The position numbers were made by a program, and so were the translations under genes. A model generated the notes under the pieces. It ran no database searches and was not told where the DNA came from. It was given only the letters and a program-made list of their open reading frames with translations. A stretch of DNA of 64,000 bases, taken from Nymphalis io (taxonomy: Eukaryota > Arthropoda > Insecta > Lepidoptera > Nymphalidae). Positions 12,185 to 25,311 of the stretch are shown piece after piece; the first letter of the stretch is position 1, and each line of letters begins with the position of its first letter. The stretch lies in contig NC_065918.1 of the NCBI RefSeq assembly GCF_905147045.1, positions 6,510,001 through 6,574,000 on the forward strand, read 5' to 3'.

Positions 12185-15100
12185 TTACAGCTGCGGCGGC
12201 ATATGATGGTTTTGATTTTGATGCGTGTTGAGGTGGTGACCACCTGGCGGCGGCGGCGGTGGGTGGTGTGGATAGCTAGGCACAGGTCTAGCCGCTGTTT
12301 CGTCGTAAAGCATTTGTGCTGGTAGCAGATCGTTTTGTTGCATTTGTTCGGTATGTGTGAACGGATCTTGAACCTAAAATTTACAAATTATTCAAATGTA
12401 ATTATACAATTCAGAATTGGAAAGCCGTTTACAAAACATACGGGTTTCATCAGGTACAAAAGTAATATAAGATTAAAAATACATGAATACTGTTTTATTT
12501 ACGAAGTATTATATAATAGTTGTAATTTTTTGAGTATAATATCATGGCATATTTATAGTTAAAAGTATTACATAAAATTATTAATAACTCAAGCGGCAAC
12601 AACTTACTGGGATATTAATAATTTAATGCTGTTATTGAAAATAAAAACGGATAATAAACAATTGTTGAAACTGAAACTGTATATAACACAATTTACAAAT
12701 TTGTTATGTTTTTGAACTATCTGTGTTAGTTTGACAATCTGAAAATGATACTTATATATTAGCATATACCGTATATACATATTTCGAGACAAAAAGTGTG
12801 TTGTCGGCCTCTCCGTTACCTATCGTCGAAACTGCAATGCTAGGCTATACATTGCCGGTTGCGGCCAATTACTCACGTTAATGAGCGGTTGTAAGATACC
12901 GAGGCGTGCGAGTAGGAGTTGCTCCTTCACGTGCCGCAGCTCCTCCTGCTGGCGCACTATCATCTGCTGTAACTCGCGATGTGTGCGCTGCAACTGCTCC
13001 TGCCGCAGCCACTAGCTCGCATCATCATATACCAACAATCTCGCCGGTCGCTCGATTGCGATTACCATTATAGCCATTAACTCAAAAATCATTCAATAGA
13101 AACAATCGTAATTGATCAAAACAATAATCAAAACAAAGAAAATTAATTCACTGGAAATTGTAATGTATAAATAATATAAAATAATGTAATAGTAATATAG
13201 AAAGTAATATAAAATAATTTAATCGCAAATGAAGAATAAAAAATCTCGTCATACTTACGGAGTTCGAGAGATATTTCGTATTAATAAAAAAATAAATAAA
13301 TCTGCAATAACATTTAAACTGAAGTAAGGCGTACCTGCAACTGCGCTTGGTCGGGGCTGACGATCAACGGCACAGAGTGCATAGGTAGCGTCAGCATCCC
13401 CGATACGCCGACGGATCCAATGTACGGTCCTGGCTCCAAGTATTGCGCGCCGATAACGTGCTGGGGTACTATCGCCGGTTCCGGTAACCTTGACGTCTGC
13501 GAAAAGTGCACAAAACATTTGTTGATGTTTCCAAAATGTTTCTAATGGAAGTATTAAATCTGCGCTGTAGATTGATGAAATATAAGCAAGCGAACAAAAC
13601 TAACTTCTTGCGCGGTTATGCGCGACGATCGCGAATCGCCCGACACTGAGGCCGTATCGGATCCGGCCGCGTACTGCACTTGCGATGCACGAGTGGGCCA
13701 CGAAGAGGTGGCAGTGGTCGCCATGGTCGCCGCCGTGGCGCAAGTACTGCCAGCTGACGTTGCCGCCGACTTAACCGATGGTGGCTGGTAGCAGAAAACA
13801 TAAATATGTAATTATTATTAACGATTTAGAGAGGTCATCTATTTTGGGTTATCTGTCTTTATATTAAACGGATCTTTTTTTTCTTTTTGTATTATTAATA
13901 TGGATTCTAAGCTACTGTACAGTATTCTAACTTGCGCCTTATTAATGATTTTTTTAAAAGCCTTAAAAGATCTCTTTATAAACCCTAATGTATTTAATGA
14001 TTTGCTCACCACGCTGTCTATGTGTGGAATAAAAGTGATCATTGCATCATCATCAACAAATGTCCATCTCGAATCTGTGCAATCTATTTAATCGTGTAGC
14101 TATCTACGTATACTATAATTGAACAGAATGTCCAAATTTTTCCTGCTAAAGCTTATAGTGTTACATTTCAAGTTATTTAATTTCATATGATTTTCACAAC
14201 ACTATGCGGCAAATCTATTTTAATCTTGTTGCAATTTTTTTTTATTTTTCTATAAAATTTTATGTCATCAGCATAAAGCTGATAATTACGGTGATCTTTT
14301 TAACAACATCATTTAAAAAAAAATCCGAATAAAATAAGATCTAGTCTTGATACTTGAGGCATTCCAGAAGTAGAAAAAAATGCATTTGACTTATAGCCTC
14401 CCAAGACAACGTTCATTTCTCTGTTTTGCAAATAACTTAATAATAAAATCTATAAGTAATTTTCTAATATGACAACACAGTGTTGGTATGGTGTTATAAA
14501 GCTATCTCCGATCGAGAATTATCTCCGACCCGGCAGCGTGTTTCGTTTGCTAGAACCATATATAATAATAAGGCATATAATATAATGTCAAATAGAATAA
14601 ATAAAATTAAAACAAATACCTGTGACAGAGATTGGTATGAAGTCCCGAAAGCATCACTTGCCTCCGACATATACGACGGTGACATGGCCATCATAGCATC
14701 TTCTGATAATGTATCTTTCAAGTCACTTCTTTTAGGTTCCGCTTCACTTACGGTTTCATTGTCAACGTTTTCATGCTTCGCACTTTTATATATATCTTCA
14801 TAACTAAAATAGAAAATATAGTTTAAAATAAACTCGAATCACATGCTATTGCCAGCTTTAAAAACAGCAGTAATGTTTTTTTTATTTTTATTTGAATAAC
14901 TATTGGTGTACATAGGCCATTCATCCATCTCATCATTACATTTATAGTTAATTTTCAAATCATATATTATAATTTTAAAATGTGAGAGCTGAAGGACTCA
15001 TGTTTATATTGAATTAAAATTTTCATTGATGTAACAACTTCACCACCACTTATGTCTTCAATTATAGTTAGACTATATCAAAATATACTGAAGGTAGAGC

Positions 15101-18100
15101 TTTGTGCAAGCTCGTCTGGGTAGGTACCACCCACTCATCAGATATTCTACCGCAAAACAGCAGTACTTGGTATTGTTGTGTTCCGGTTTGAAGGGTGAGT
15201 GAGCCAGTGTAATTACAGGCACAAGGGACATAATATCTTAGTTCCCAAGGTTTGTGGCGCATTGGTGATGTAAGCGATGGTTAACATTTCCTACAATACC
15301 AATGTCTATGGGCGTTGGTGACCACTTACCATCAGGTAAGTGGTCACCACCCAAATGCTCGTCCGCCTTCCTATTCTATAAAAAAAAATCCACGAAAAAT
15401 AACAAGATATGTACGATTAAATAAATGTCGATGTTACACACACCTCACAACACGATGTGTGCAGACTACGAACTCTGGCTTAGAGTTCCATTGATGATAA
15501 GTAATATAAAAGCGGGTCTGTAGCCAGATCCACTGCTGGCCCTTGGTTAGAAACCTGTAGTAGCATGATGTAAGCTCGCCCTTTTGCATTACTGAAAAAA
15601 AATATACTCATATTTTTATAAGTTGCGACCTCTAAACGCCTTTGTTAAGAATTATATACAAAATCTTTTTATATAAGCAATAGAACTATAAAATAATGCT
15701 CACAATGAAAACAAATTATCTCAACAATTACTTACTTAAAAAAACGAAAATGAAAACTACTTACGTGCTTCATGACACGTCACGACTTTCTCCAAATCAT
15801 CAAAGTGGTAGTAATCGTATCCAGAGGTTCCAAGCACTTCAAATGGAAGGTAGCCTATGATGGGCGGTGCACGATGGTCCAAGAACAGGAATTTCCATTC
15901 TAAGCTGTGGCGTGATGTGAACTCGCTACGGCTTGTGTCGACGAGGGACACATCACGGATCAGTTGAGGCGTGCATAGCTTTCCGGTACAGACAAACAGG
16001 AGCCTGAAACAAAATAAACTTTACAATCTTCTGCTTAATGTAGTTTTAGCATCTTTATATATAGTAGATTAAACATTCATTCATTCATTCTAAACCTTCT
16101 GGAATTCGGTTTGTGGCATAATAAAATCGTAGCTGGCTATAATTGACTTAATTGATTGATTGAGAGTTTAATAAATCGTAGCATTTACATATAAGTTTTT
16201 GGGGAAAGGTATGTGGTATTTGACTTTTTTAATTAAAGGCCTCACACAATCTTCTTATTTAGTTTGCTTCGCAGGAGAAATAGTGACTTTTATCTCAATT
16301 TTTTTCATAACCATCATCACAATATCTTTAGTATTATTATACAATTCTTTTTCAACGTCGAAAATTGTGTCCAACTATACAAACGGCGCCACTATAATGT
16401 CAACAAGCCTGTTAATTAACTTCTCGTTTAATATTTTCTGCACTAAACAAACAGAGGCCACTTTTACGGTGATCTTTGATGGTAAGTATGACCTTCACAG
16501 TGTGCATCTGTAGTTTTATCCTGAAACGTCAAGCTCAGCCTGACTCGTGAAATTTTGAAATTACTGAACATAAATTTCCTCTATTTATTACTAAGTCATG
16601 ATGTATATCTTTAATAGATATACTTTTCCAACAACTAGGTTTACTCGAGGATTTTCTTCGTTTTCAGAATGACAATGAATATATGTTTTAATAAAAGTTA
16701 CTACAAATTCGAAATCCCTTAACGTAAAGACTTAAGTTGACTGCACCAAATGCACCGTTTTGTATTGATTTAAACTTTAAAACCTATTGATATGGAACAT
16801 GAACAAGTCATGCGCCGAAACGCTTTTTTAATTGTATATACCTATATAATAACCAACGGATTAAAATTATTTCACAGAAGTTAAGATAAATATTTATAAT
16901 GGTAAGTTTTTGATATACCACCTTAAGGTTCAACATCAACAGTTAATACGAGGTAATCTAAATTAATATAACGTAGAATTACAAAAGACGAACAAGTAAG
17001 ATGACTTTGTAAATATCGTTTAACGTTATGACGGCGATCTAATGTAATGTGGTCTAATGTTAGAAAAGTCTTCAGGTTTCTGGTAGACTTGCTCGGACAT
17101 GTTATATTATTAGAGATATCCTCTTGACCAATTCTGCAAAGTTCAGGCGGTCTCCAACAGCTTTAGGGCTGCTACTGAGAATTTCTTAGCAAAAAATGTT
17201 TCACCGTCCTGTTAGATCACAGCAGCGCTTATAAGCTCGACACTAGACCAACGAGATACACAATTTTATAATTAGACCGGTTTTAAGTTGCTTCTTCCAC
17301 CGTAACAACATAATGTCATTTGTTTTTTTATTTTTAACTGCTCTTTATTCCTCTCTGTCATTGTCAATGAGTGACATTGTAAAGGACTTTAGATACTATG
17401 TACATGAGTCTGTAATTAAACGAACGGAAACACAATTCGAAAAGAGGCAAACCTTTCCCAAGGTTGGATTTATTTCAATTAACGACGACGCATATTTTAT
17501 AAAATCATTAAATGTAGAACAAGTGAAGCGTAGCCCAATTGTAAATTTATAGAAAATATTGTTATTGTTATTATAATAAGTTTTTATTAATTTGAATGTG
17601 TAATATAATAAAATACTATTTATTACCTTGAGTCCTGATCTTGTTGGTATAAGATGTCGGAACTATCGTTCTGTTCCATATATGTACCTGTAATATTTAA
17701 ATTAGTCTGTACTTTCATCAGTATGTATTAAGTTTATAAAGAAATAATTAAATTCATAAAAAAAACATTAACGAATACAAAAAGTCCAATTGTTATTTTG
17801 GAGTAAAATAAAACACAAAATAGTTGCTGGTAATCTAATTGTTGGATATCATCGGTTTATTTTAAAACGCAGAGAATTTTTAAATAATTACTTTCAATAA
17901 TAAAAATTCTAAATCGATTTACATGCGAAATATAATACCAGGCAATATTGCCGTATTACACTATAATTCACTCCTTTCATTTTATGCATTTCTTTTCAGA
18001 GATTTGTATTGATTGACGTACATAAAAATATTAAAAATACTTTAAATTTACCGGATGTAAGACCCATTCGAGATGGCCCAGTGGTAAGAACGCGTGAATC

Positions 18101-21100
18101 TTAACCGATGAACGTGGGTTCAAACCCGGGCAAGCACCTCTGAATTTTCATGTGCTTAATTTCTGTTATATTTCATCTCGTGCTTTTCGGTGAAGGAAAA
18201 CATCTTGAGGAAACCTGCATGTGTCTAATTTCATCGAAATTCTGCCACATGTCTATTTCACCAACCCGCATTCGAGCAGCGTGGTGGAATAAGCTCCAAA
18301 CCTTCTCCTCAAAAAGGGAGAGGAGGCCTTAGCCCAGCAGTGGGACATTTACAGGCTGTTACTGTAAGACCCATTATACGTCTGATTGCGAATAGTTTTT
18401 CTAAATGGGTCCGTTTTCAACAAAATTATGTAATCAATATATAACTAGAAAAAAAAAATCAATTAGACTATTTATAAATCAAGTCCAAAATAAAAACACA
18501 TCGAAATACTATCCAGCCAATATCCATTAATGAAAATATCTTCTAAGCCATCAGCGAGGATCGAAACTCAAAGTGCCGCGATAACTCACTTTTATTTAAT
18601 GAGTATGCATTGGCGAGGCTTACTTTTAAACGTAAGGTTCGTGGTTATCGGATACCAAAAAACTAAAAAGCGACCTTTCTAAGAAATTCAACACTTTAGC
18701 TGACTCAAGAGCTGGCGCTTACTTAGTCTAAAGACTGTGCTTAGCAGTTCAGAGAGGTAATACCGCCAGCGTTCTGGGTACAATGCCGCAAGATAACCTC
18801 TTGGGCGGCTTTTTTTGCATACCCTTATATAGCGGACCACGGTTTTTTCGATTTATAGTGAAATATCTATCATCATAATTCAAACAAATATTTTAGTTTC
18901 ATTAAATAAAATTTTACAGTTTATTATTAAAATCTATGATGCTTATTTAGTAGCGATCGTCTGTAGGGCTATTCTGTAAGAACAGACTTCAACTCATCGC
19001 AGAAAACGATCGTTAAATGTCAGAAAGCGACATGCAACATCAATGCATGGTTTAAGTATTTATTTCTCAAAAAAAGGACACAATTCACTTAAAAATTTTG
19101 AGAAGATAAGATATTTAAATAATAATAATAATAATAATATCCTGGGACATTATTCACACACGGCCATCTGATCCCAAATTAAGCAGAGCTTCTACTATGG
19201 AAACCAGGCAACTGATATACTACATATACTACTTTTCTTTCGTAAATGCATACTTATATAGATAATTACACCCACTCTCAGGACAAACAGACAAGTTCAT
19301 GCACACAAATGTCTGTCCTGGGTGGGAATCGAACCCACGACCTTTGGCATGAAAGGCAAGTAAGTACCAACCACGCCAAACGGCTCGTCAAAAAATGTTA
19401 TATATACGTACAACACACGGGCGGTACTAAAAAAAATGAAGTACTTCACTAAAATTAATGTGGGAATAACAAAACCATGATGCAGTATCGTCGTATGTTA
19501 TAGCAATTAGATAGCAATTAACCTTATCGTCTTCAGCTAATTTACAAATTATAATTTGTAAAACATATTATACAATATTAAGTGTTAACAGTACCATAAA
19601 ATAAAAATGTATTAAATAATTAATAGTAAAAATAGTAGTAATAATTAATAGTCGATAATAGAATTAAATGAAACAAATACTTTATGGCCTCGAAAACTCT
19701 TTTAAGATGTGGTGTTATAAAGTTTTTTTTTTTTTTTGTATAAAGTAAAAGACTGAATATCTTTAATCCGATTTAGTAAGTCATTGTATAAACGTGCTAC
19801 TTCGTATAATATACTTTTTTTACCGTAGTTTGTCCTTTGTCTTACGAGACAAATGTTATTCGTCCTTTTAGTTTCTGTGTTTGTCCTATTTTCGTAAACG
19901 ATAGTTTTGTGTTAATGTATTTGTTCAATCCTTTGCACTAATATACACGTACGGGTAAGTAATGAAGTAAGCGCTTACAGAATAGCACTGCTGAAGACGC
20001 TGAATAGTTCGAAACAAAAATCGTCCATTTTCCTTATCAAAGAATCTTCAAAAGTGTTTTTACCCCATATTTTACGTACCAGAGTACATTGTTTTGCAAA
20101 AACAATACATTTCTTTTACCTACTTAGTTTTATATAATTAAATTCTCTCTTCACAAATGTGAAGCGAAATTAAAACACCCAACTAAGCACTTATTGAAAA
20201 TCTTTAATTTTATGTTCACGGATAAAGTTCAATCAATAAAACCGAACATAAAATCAATATATTAAGTATAATAATATCACTACGATTTATATATTCTCGT
20301 AAACAATTTAAAATCACACGTATTTATTTATTATTGAACGTGATATCGACCGGTAAACTTAACTCCTGTGTAAGGCTGTCCAGGGTTACTTAGATCTGTG
20401 TACCGTGCAACCAATTTTCATTTGTGATTATTCATTTTGCGTGAAGTTAAATCACATCATGCGATTATACGAAATATGATTAAATATTTTAGGCTCAAAA
20501 ACCGAATGAGTTCAATAAAAGAAAAACAGCTTACAAATCTTTGTTATATTAAAAGTAATTGCCTAATAAACACATGTTTTGAAATGATATTAGATAACTG
20601 CGCATACGACATACATATATACGACTAATCAAGAAAAAGCATAACGCGTTCGGATTGCTAACCGATGTAACCACTGATACAACGAAAAGGATCTGACTTG
20701 TTGATATGTATAAACCAATAAAGTTTGAATTCATTCTTGTTCTATTTAATATTATATCCTTGACTGTCGAGCAAATAACTTACGATAAATTGAGTTAATG
20801 ATATGAAGTACTGATGACCGCAATTTTGTTATTATCTTCAAGCGATTATGAAATCAACGACACGAATGATGGTCTTTCTGAAGACTCACGACACTTTTGA
20901 TCTTTATTTACTTGTAATACATAATACGAATACCACGTTGTAGTTAATTTTTTAAACTATTTTCTCGCCCAATTGACGTATTCAGTTTTTAGTTTACATA
21001 TTTAATGAAATATAAGAAAAAATGACAACTTTTTTTTTTTTATTATATAAATATTTTTATTTTTAAATAAGCTTATTCAATTGCTTATTCAAATGCTTTT

Positions 21101-24100
21101 TATATTTTGGTAGATAGTTAGATAATTGTACAAGACTGGACTAGTAGATGTTATCAAGGTATGGCAAGAAGAAATTCCTTTTTAAATATTATTACTGTCA
21201 AAATAATATGAAAATAGAAATCTATGAAAACAACTCGCTTTAACACTTTTAATAAGCATATCGTGAAGTTAAAATGTAAATTTAATAGGAATAAGAATTA
21301 TTCACGCTGGCAACGAAAAGGAAATTAATTTAAAAAAAAAACATACACAAAATTATTAATGTTTATGTTTCTATTTAGATTAAATAAATATAAAATGACT
21401 TACGAAAATGTCCTTTGAACTGAATTAATTCGTACGTGATATCATCTCGAAAATCCAACGTTCCCCTTTGCAAATGACACTGGAACCGAATCTCGTTCTC
21501 TGAAAACAATTGCACACAAAAATGTTACCGTTTTATGTTATCAATTAACACCGTCTTAGAAAGGAATATTTATTGTCTTATAATGAAATCGATATGAATA
21601 TGGACCAAGCTATCAATCAAGTTTATTATTTTTATTGTTATTCATTGAAAAAATAATAATCTGTAAAATTTTTACATGTATTATGATTGTGTTTATCTTG
21701 ATTTTTGTCTGTATACGTGTTCGGTTACACGTATAAATGGGTTGATAAAAACTCAGCTTGTAAACATATATGGATATATAATTAGTTTTCGCCTTATCAA
21801 CAAATGAAAGGAATGACATTTAATGATCACAAGTATAAATTTCGCGCAAAGCTGTGTAGTGTATAACAAATAAATTATTTCCAATAAAACATTTTACGTC
21901 ACCATATTAGACATAATACGTAATTATAAATTCAGTTAAACATCAAAATCTAAAAGTAGATTTTGATATTTAACAAGAATTTATAATAGATGGAGGAATC
22001 AGCAAAAACGAAGCTGATCAATTATATAAAAAATATCATTACTCGCTTTGGAATACATATGCAGAATTGGAGCAATGAACCTTCAGCAGCAATATCATCC
22101 CGTAGTAGTTTCGATTAATTATGTAAGCGAGCGACTAAGTTTACACAGAAAGAAAAATCTACCCCTTTACACAATGTCCAAGGAAGGTAAAAAGACACAC
22201 GTTGTGGACACTTTAGACGATCACTGTATTCGGTAATGAGTTCCCGTCTCCCGTGAGATGTGATTAACAATAATAATTTGGATGTAGGTAACCTATATAG
22301 GAGTGATTGATTTTATCTATCAGTAATAATTATTATAATACTATAAAAGATAGATCATTAGGTCATATCAAGTTATTTATTAATTTGCTTGAATAAGCTG
22401 AAATGACCAAGATATTTTATTTGTTGTAAGCGCCGTGAAATAGAAACAACCTTTGACTCTCTCTAATCTCATTTCTTGTAAAAGCAAATTTTAATTATTA
22501 CCACTTAACAAGGTTTTAATTGCATGCTACCCTCATAGATTGCATTCACAATGTTAGGTAGGTAACTATTTTTAGAACTGGCTAAAAAAAATATTATTTA
22601 TATATATTATAATATTATTAAATTCGCAATAGGTACCGTAAATCGAGCCACCAGTAAATGCTGCGCAAGCGCGTTTTAGCACCACAAAAAACTAATGAAC
22701 ACAAGGACAAGTACAAGCGCCGCCCAAATAGAGCTCCACCTGCACCCCGCTCCTATATTTCGCAACGCATAATTGGTTTACTGTTTACACTTCTGAGAGC
22801 TTTATTTGCTACCATGCAGGGTTGTTACTATTTAGAACAATCAATTTTAATATTTTAATTTTGTAGAAAATAAAAATCTGATGAATTTTTAAAATTTAAA
22901 ATAGAACAAATGTTGTATTTTATGGTAATAGTAATAAAGTCTAGGTTATTAATGTTTTACAAATAACCTTTTATGTGTATAAGTATAGAATAAAAAACAT
23001 AGCAAAACGAAAATAAACAATATAAAAGCACCTTGGTACCATGGTAACAGCCCATAGATGTCTCACAAGGAAAAGGAATAATTCTGTAAGTATAAGATTT
23101 GAAGCTGTGTCAATAACTTTTCTTTCTAAGTTATAATTTGTTTATTCACTGAGTTTCAAAGTTACAAAATGAAATATGTTAAAAAGCTAGCAAATGTAAC
23201 AAGTTGGTAAAACTCAGATTTCGCCATGGAGGAAAACAAATAAGTGCCCCTCACCTGTTCCGTAATATGAAAAGGAGCATTACAAAGGTTCCGTAATAAG
23301 GTCTTAATAAACCTACTATATTTTTGGGTTGTATATCTGTATATAGTATTTTATTTGGAATATATATATATATATTCTACAAACAAAATTTAACTTCAGG
23401 GCAATATTAAAAATTAGCATTTAATGCAATATGTTCAATATTATAGAAAAAGTTTTTAAAGAGCTCTAGCAGTGAAACATCTATAGAATACATTTTTATT
23501 TTGGTAGTTTGTTTAAGAAAGTTGTTGTGCAAAAATGGTTATGCCTTGGCAATTACATAGATAAAAGTATTCGCTGCAAGCTAAAATAATTCAAGCATAG
23601 CATACTAAGTAAATGATTACATATAAAATTTGGCTTTACTGATAAAAAGAAAAGGATTGGACACATAAGCAACATTAACATAAAAAATTGCAGCAGTATA
23701 AATGTTATGACATGAAACATTGATTTTATTATATATAATTCGCTATGCATTACAAGCAACTATAACTTGATATACCTTCAATTTGTTAATAGGTAGAGTT
23801 ATATATATATATATTATACTTACTGTAGTTGTATAGTATCTATTGTAAAGCATTATAGGAATTGACAAACCTGATGATATTGTTTGATTAGGTTGTAGCA
23901 CCATACTAGGATTTTGTAGCAATGCATACAGGTTGGAACGATCATCGTCAAATGCCAAATCAAATATACTTTTGTTCACCATATCACTCTGAAAAGAATT
24001 AGTTTAAGAATAAAATATTCTCATTACATATTTTAAGAATTTTATTGATATAAAACATATATAATTACCGGTTTATGTCCTAATAATGACATAATACTTT

Positions 24101-25311
24101 CTGAGACATAATAAATACAACCATTTGCCGAAAACACCATTACAAATCCCTCTAATGCTTCCAATACCAAATATGTAAATTCCTCATTTGACAAAAATGC
24201 AGGTTTCCAATCTTCTTGCACATCATGAGCTCTTGAACGGACAGTTATTTCTGTAAGAGCAATACATCATCCATATAAATGTCTCATGATAAATTCAAGA
24301 AATAGTATAGTAAATATTATACAAAAAAATTACCATTATGGTTCTTTAAAAAAGAAATTGTAGATTTAAGGACAGTAGACTTGTCCATCTTTCTATTATT
24401 TGTCGAAACCATAGATCCAAGTTCACTGACAAGCATATTGAATTGGTCTCTCCTCTTCTTTTCACTCAAGTTACGTGTCCTCCTAAAAATAATTTAACTC
24501 CATAAACTATTCTTATTAAATCAAATTATATGTATCAAGCAGATGCAATGCAATGTTATTTCAGAGCTCGCTTTTATATATTTTTTATACATTTCCTTTA
24601 CAATTACTTTTTATAAGCAAAAATTTACCTAATAAATAGTAAAACAACAAACCAACTAACAAAATAATTATATTTCCGTAACAGTTTTACTTAGAATAGT
24701 GTGAAAACAAAAAAAAACACAAGACATTCACTTAAATGAAATAATTCACACTAAAGTAGAAAAATAAGGCAATTATGATAATCAAAATGCTAACTCATTA
24801 CTTAGCTGGTATTATGACACCAGAATGTGTTAGAGTGTTCTTCTATTTTACAAAAAAAAGTAACAATAACTTAGAAACATCAATTTGATTTCTTATAAAA
24901 TTATAAACTGGCTGAAAATTCACCTCATTTTGCTTAAATGTTGTTAAAACCTTAACTTAGATTCACTTTTATAAAAACGATTTAATAATAAATAAGATAA
25001 TAGCATGCAGATTTTCGATATGCAAGATTATTAATAGAATCACTGATTAATCTGATAGTTTAAACATGAATAAACACCTCAATCCATATTCTTTTTCAAT
25101 TGATTAATAGTGCTGTGCCTATGAATAACTAGTTGACATTTACAAAAATATTAAGCAGAAAACGATTGTATAACAGAAATTGTCGCGGAAAATTTTGATG
25201 TTTTATTTACTTAAATAAAAAAAATATTTATTCCATAAGTTTTTAAAAGCAAAAATAACATGCAAGTAACTACCTTTTCGAGTCATCTTTATCATCACCG
25301 TCGTCGTCCAT
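12185..25311 (-). CDS. Clk: Circadian transcription factor CLOCK, complete, 13 exons
   Basis: CLOCK pairs with CYCLE/BMAL on E-boxes to drive per, tim and other clock-controlled genes in the nucleus. Exons in transcript order: 25311-25274, 24482-24334, 24250-24069, 23988-23871, 21499-21404, 17687-17627, 16003-15765, 15591-15444, 14803-14620, 13784-13605, 13496-13335, 13011-12877, 12373-12185. All phases join, giving 626 residues and TAA. Residues 1-12 are acidic, [12 protein letters not shown]. The bHLH spans about 13-62, with [17 protein letters not shown] and [20 protein letters not shown] spans about 78-190, with the [16 protein letters not shown] strand. PAS-B spans about 215-345, with [20 protein letters not shown] and [15 protein letters not shown]. 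Residues 520-564 form a Gln/Glu-rich helix matching the conserved CLOCK exon-19 region. The tail is Pro/His-rich and ends MPPQL. There is no long polyglutamine domain like that of Drosophila CLK. Confidence 0.97.
12374..17626. other. Clock 3' introns
   Basis: Short introns separate the exons for PAS-B, the Ser/Thr/Ala-rich linker, the coiled coil and the tail. The introns of 100 to about 1,600 bases are AT-rich. They contain the SINE at 15093-15388. The intron 16004-17626 has two open frames of about 80-105 codons on the plus strand that I do not consider genes. I see no other feature. Confidence 0.5.
15093..15388 (+). mobile_element. SINE family B, near full length, with internal palindrome
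   Basis: This is the best copy of this family in the window. It starts near GAGCTTTGTGCAAGCTCGTC, has GGTAGGTACCACCCACTCAT and GGGTGAGTGAGCCAGTGTAA, and ends GCCTTCCTATTCTATA followed by an A run. It is in reverse orientation relative to Clock, inside the intron 14804-15443. The segment 15317-15348 is a palindrome absent from the other copies. Family naming (Metulj-like) is from memory. Confidence 0.78.
18069..18362 (+). mobile_element. tRNA-derived SINE (family A) with perfect 13-bp target-site duplication
   Basis: This 294-bp element has a tRNA-like head with the B-box GGTTCAAACCCGGGC, and its tail ends TTACAGGCTGTTAC. It is flanked by the identical 13-bp repeat TGTAAGACCCATT at 18056-18068 and 18363-18375. 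The perfect duplication suggests a fairly recent insertion into a Clock intron, antisense to Clock. Confidence 0.9.
19316..19390 (-). repeat. tRNA-like head of a dispersed element
   Basis: Read on the minus strand, this segment has an A-box-like TGGCGTGGTTGG and a B-box GGTTCGATTCC with the expected spacing for Pol III. The acceptor and anticodon stems do not pair convincingly, so I do not call a working tRNA. Adjacent sequence at 19281-19318 can fold back on itself (GGACA...TGTCC). It is most likely a SINE or other tRNA-derived repeat. Confidence 0.45.
21500..23870. other. Clock intron within the PAS-A coding region
   Basis: This 2.4-kb AT-rich intron has no recognised repeat family. A GC-richer patch at about 22640-22820 contains an Arg/Pro-rich open frame with no similarity I recognise and no splice sites joining it to Clock. 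Confidence 0.4.

Larger units (their letters stand above)
17688..21403. other. Clock intron between the PAS-A and PAS-B exons, with repeats
   Basis: This 3.7-kb intron holds a SINE at 18069-18362, a tRNA-like repeat at 19316-19390 and a GC-richer patch at about 18700-18815 that looks like transposon debris. The rest is AT-rich. I see no additional exon with recognisable PAS similarity, and the phases of the flanking exons join without one. Confidence 0.5.

Noticed and set aside
16199..16513. Hydrophobic 104-codon frame in a Clock intron
   Set aside because: It starts at TTG, not ATG, and its hydrophobicity follows from T-rich sequence.
17313..17552. 79-codon plus-strand frame with a hydrophobic N-terminus in a Clock intron
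   Set aside because: Looks like a possible secreted peptide, but there is no cysteine pattern, homology or cleavage context that I can support.
19316..19390. A functional tRNA gene on the minus strand
   Set aside because: A- and B-boxes are present but the acceptor and anticodon stems do not pair, so it is kept as a tRNA-derived repeat.
22658..22858. Arg/Pro-rich 66-codon frame in a Clock intron
   Set aside because: No similarity recognised and no compatible splice sites; probably repeat or chance.
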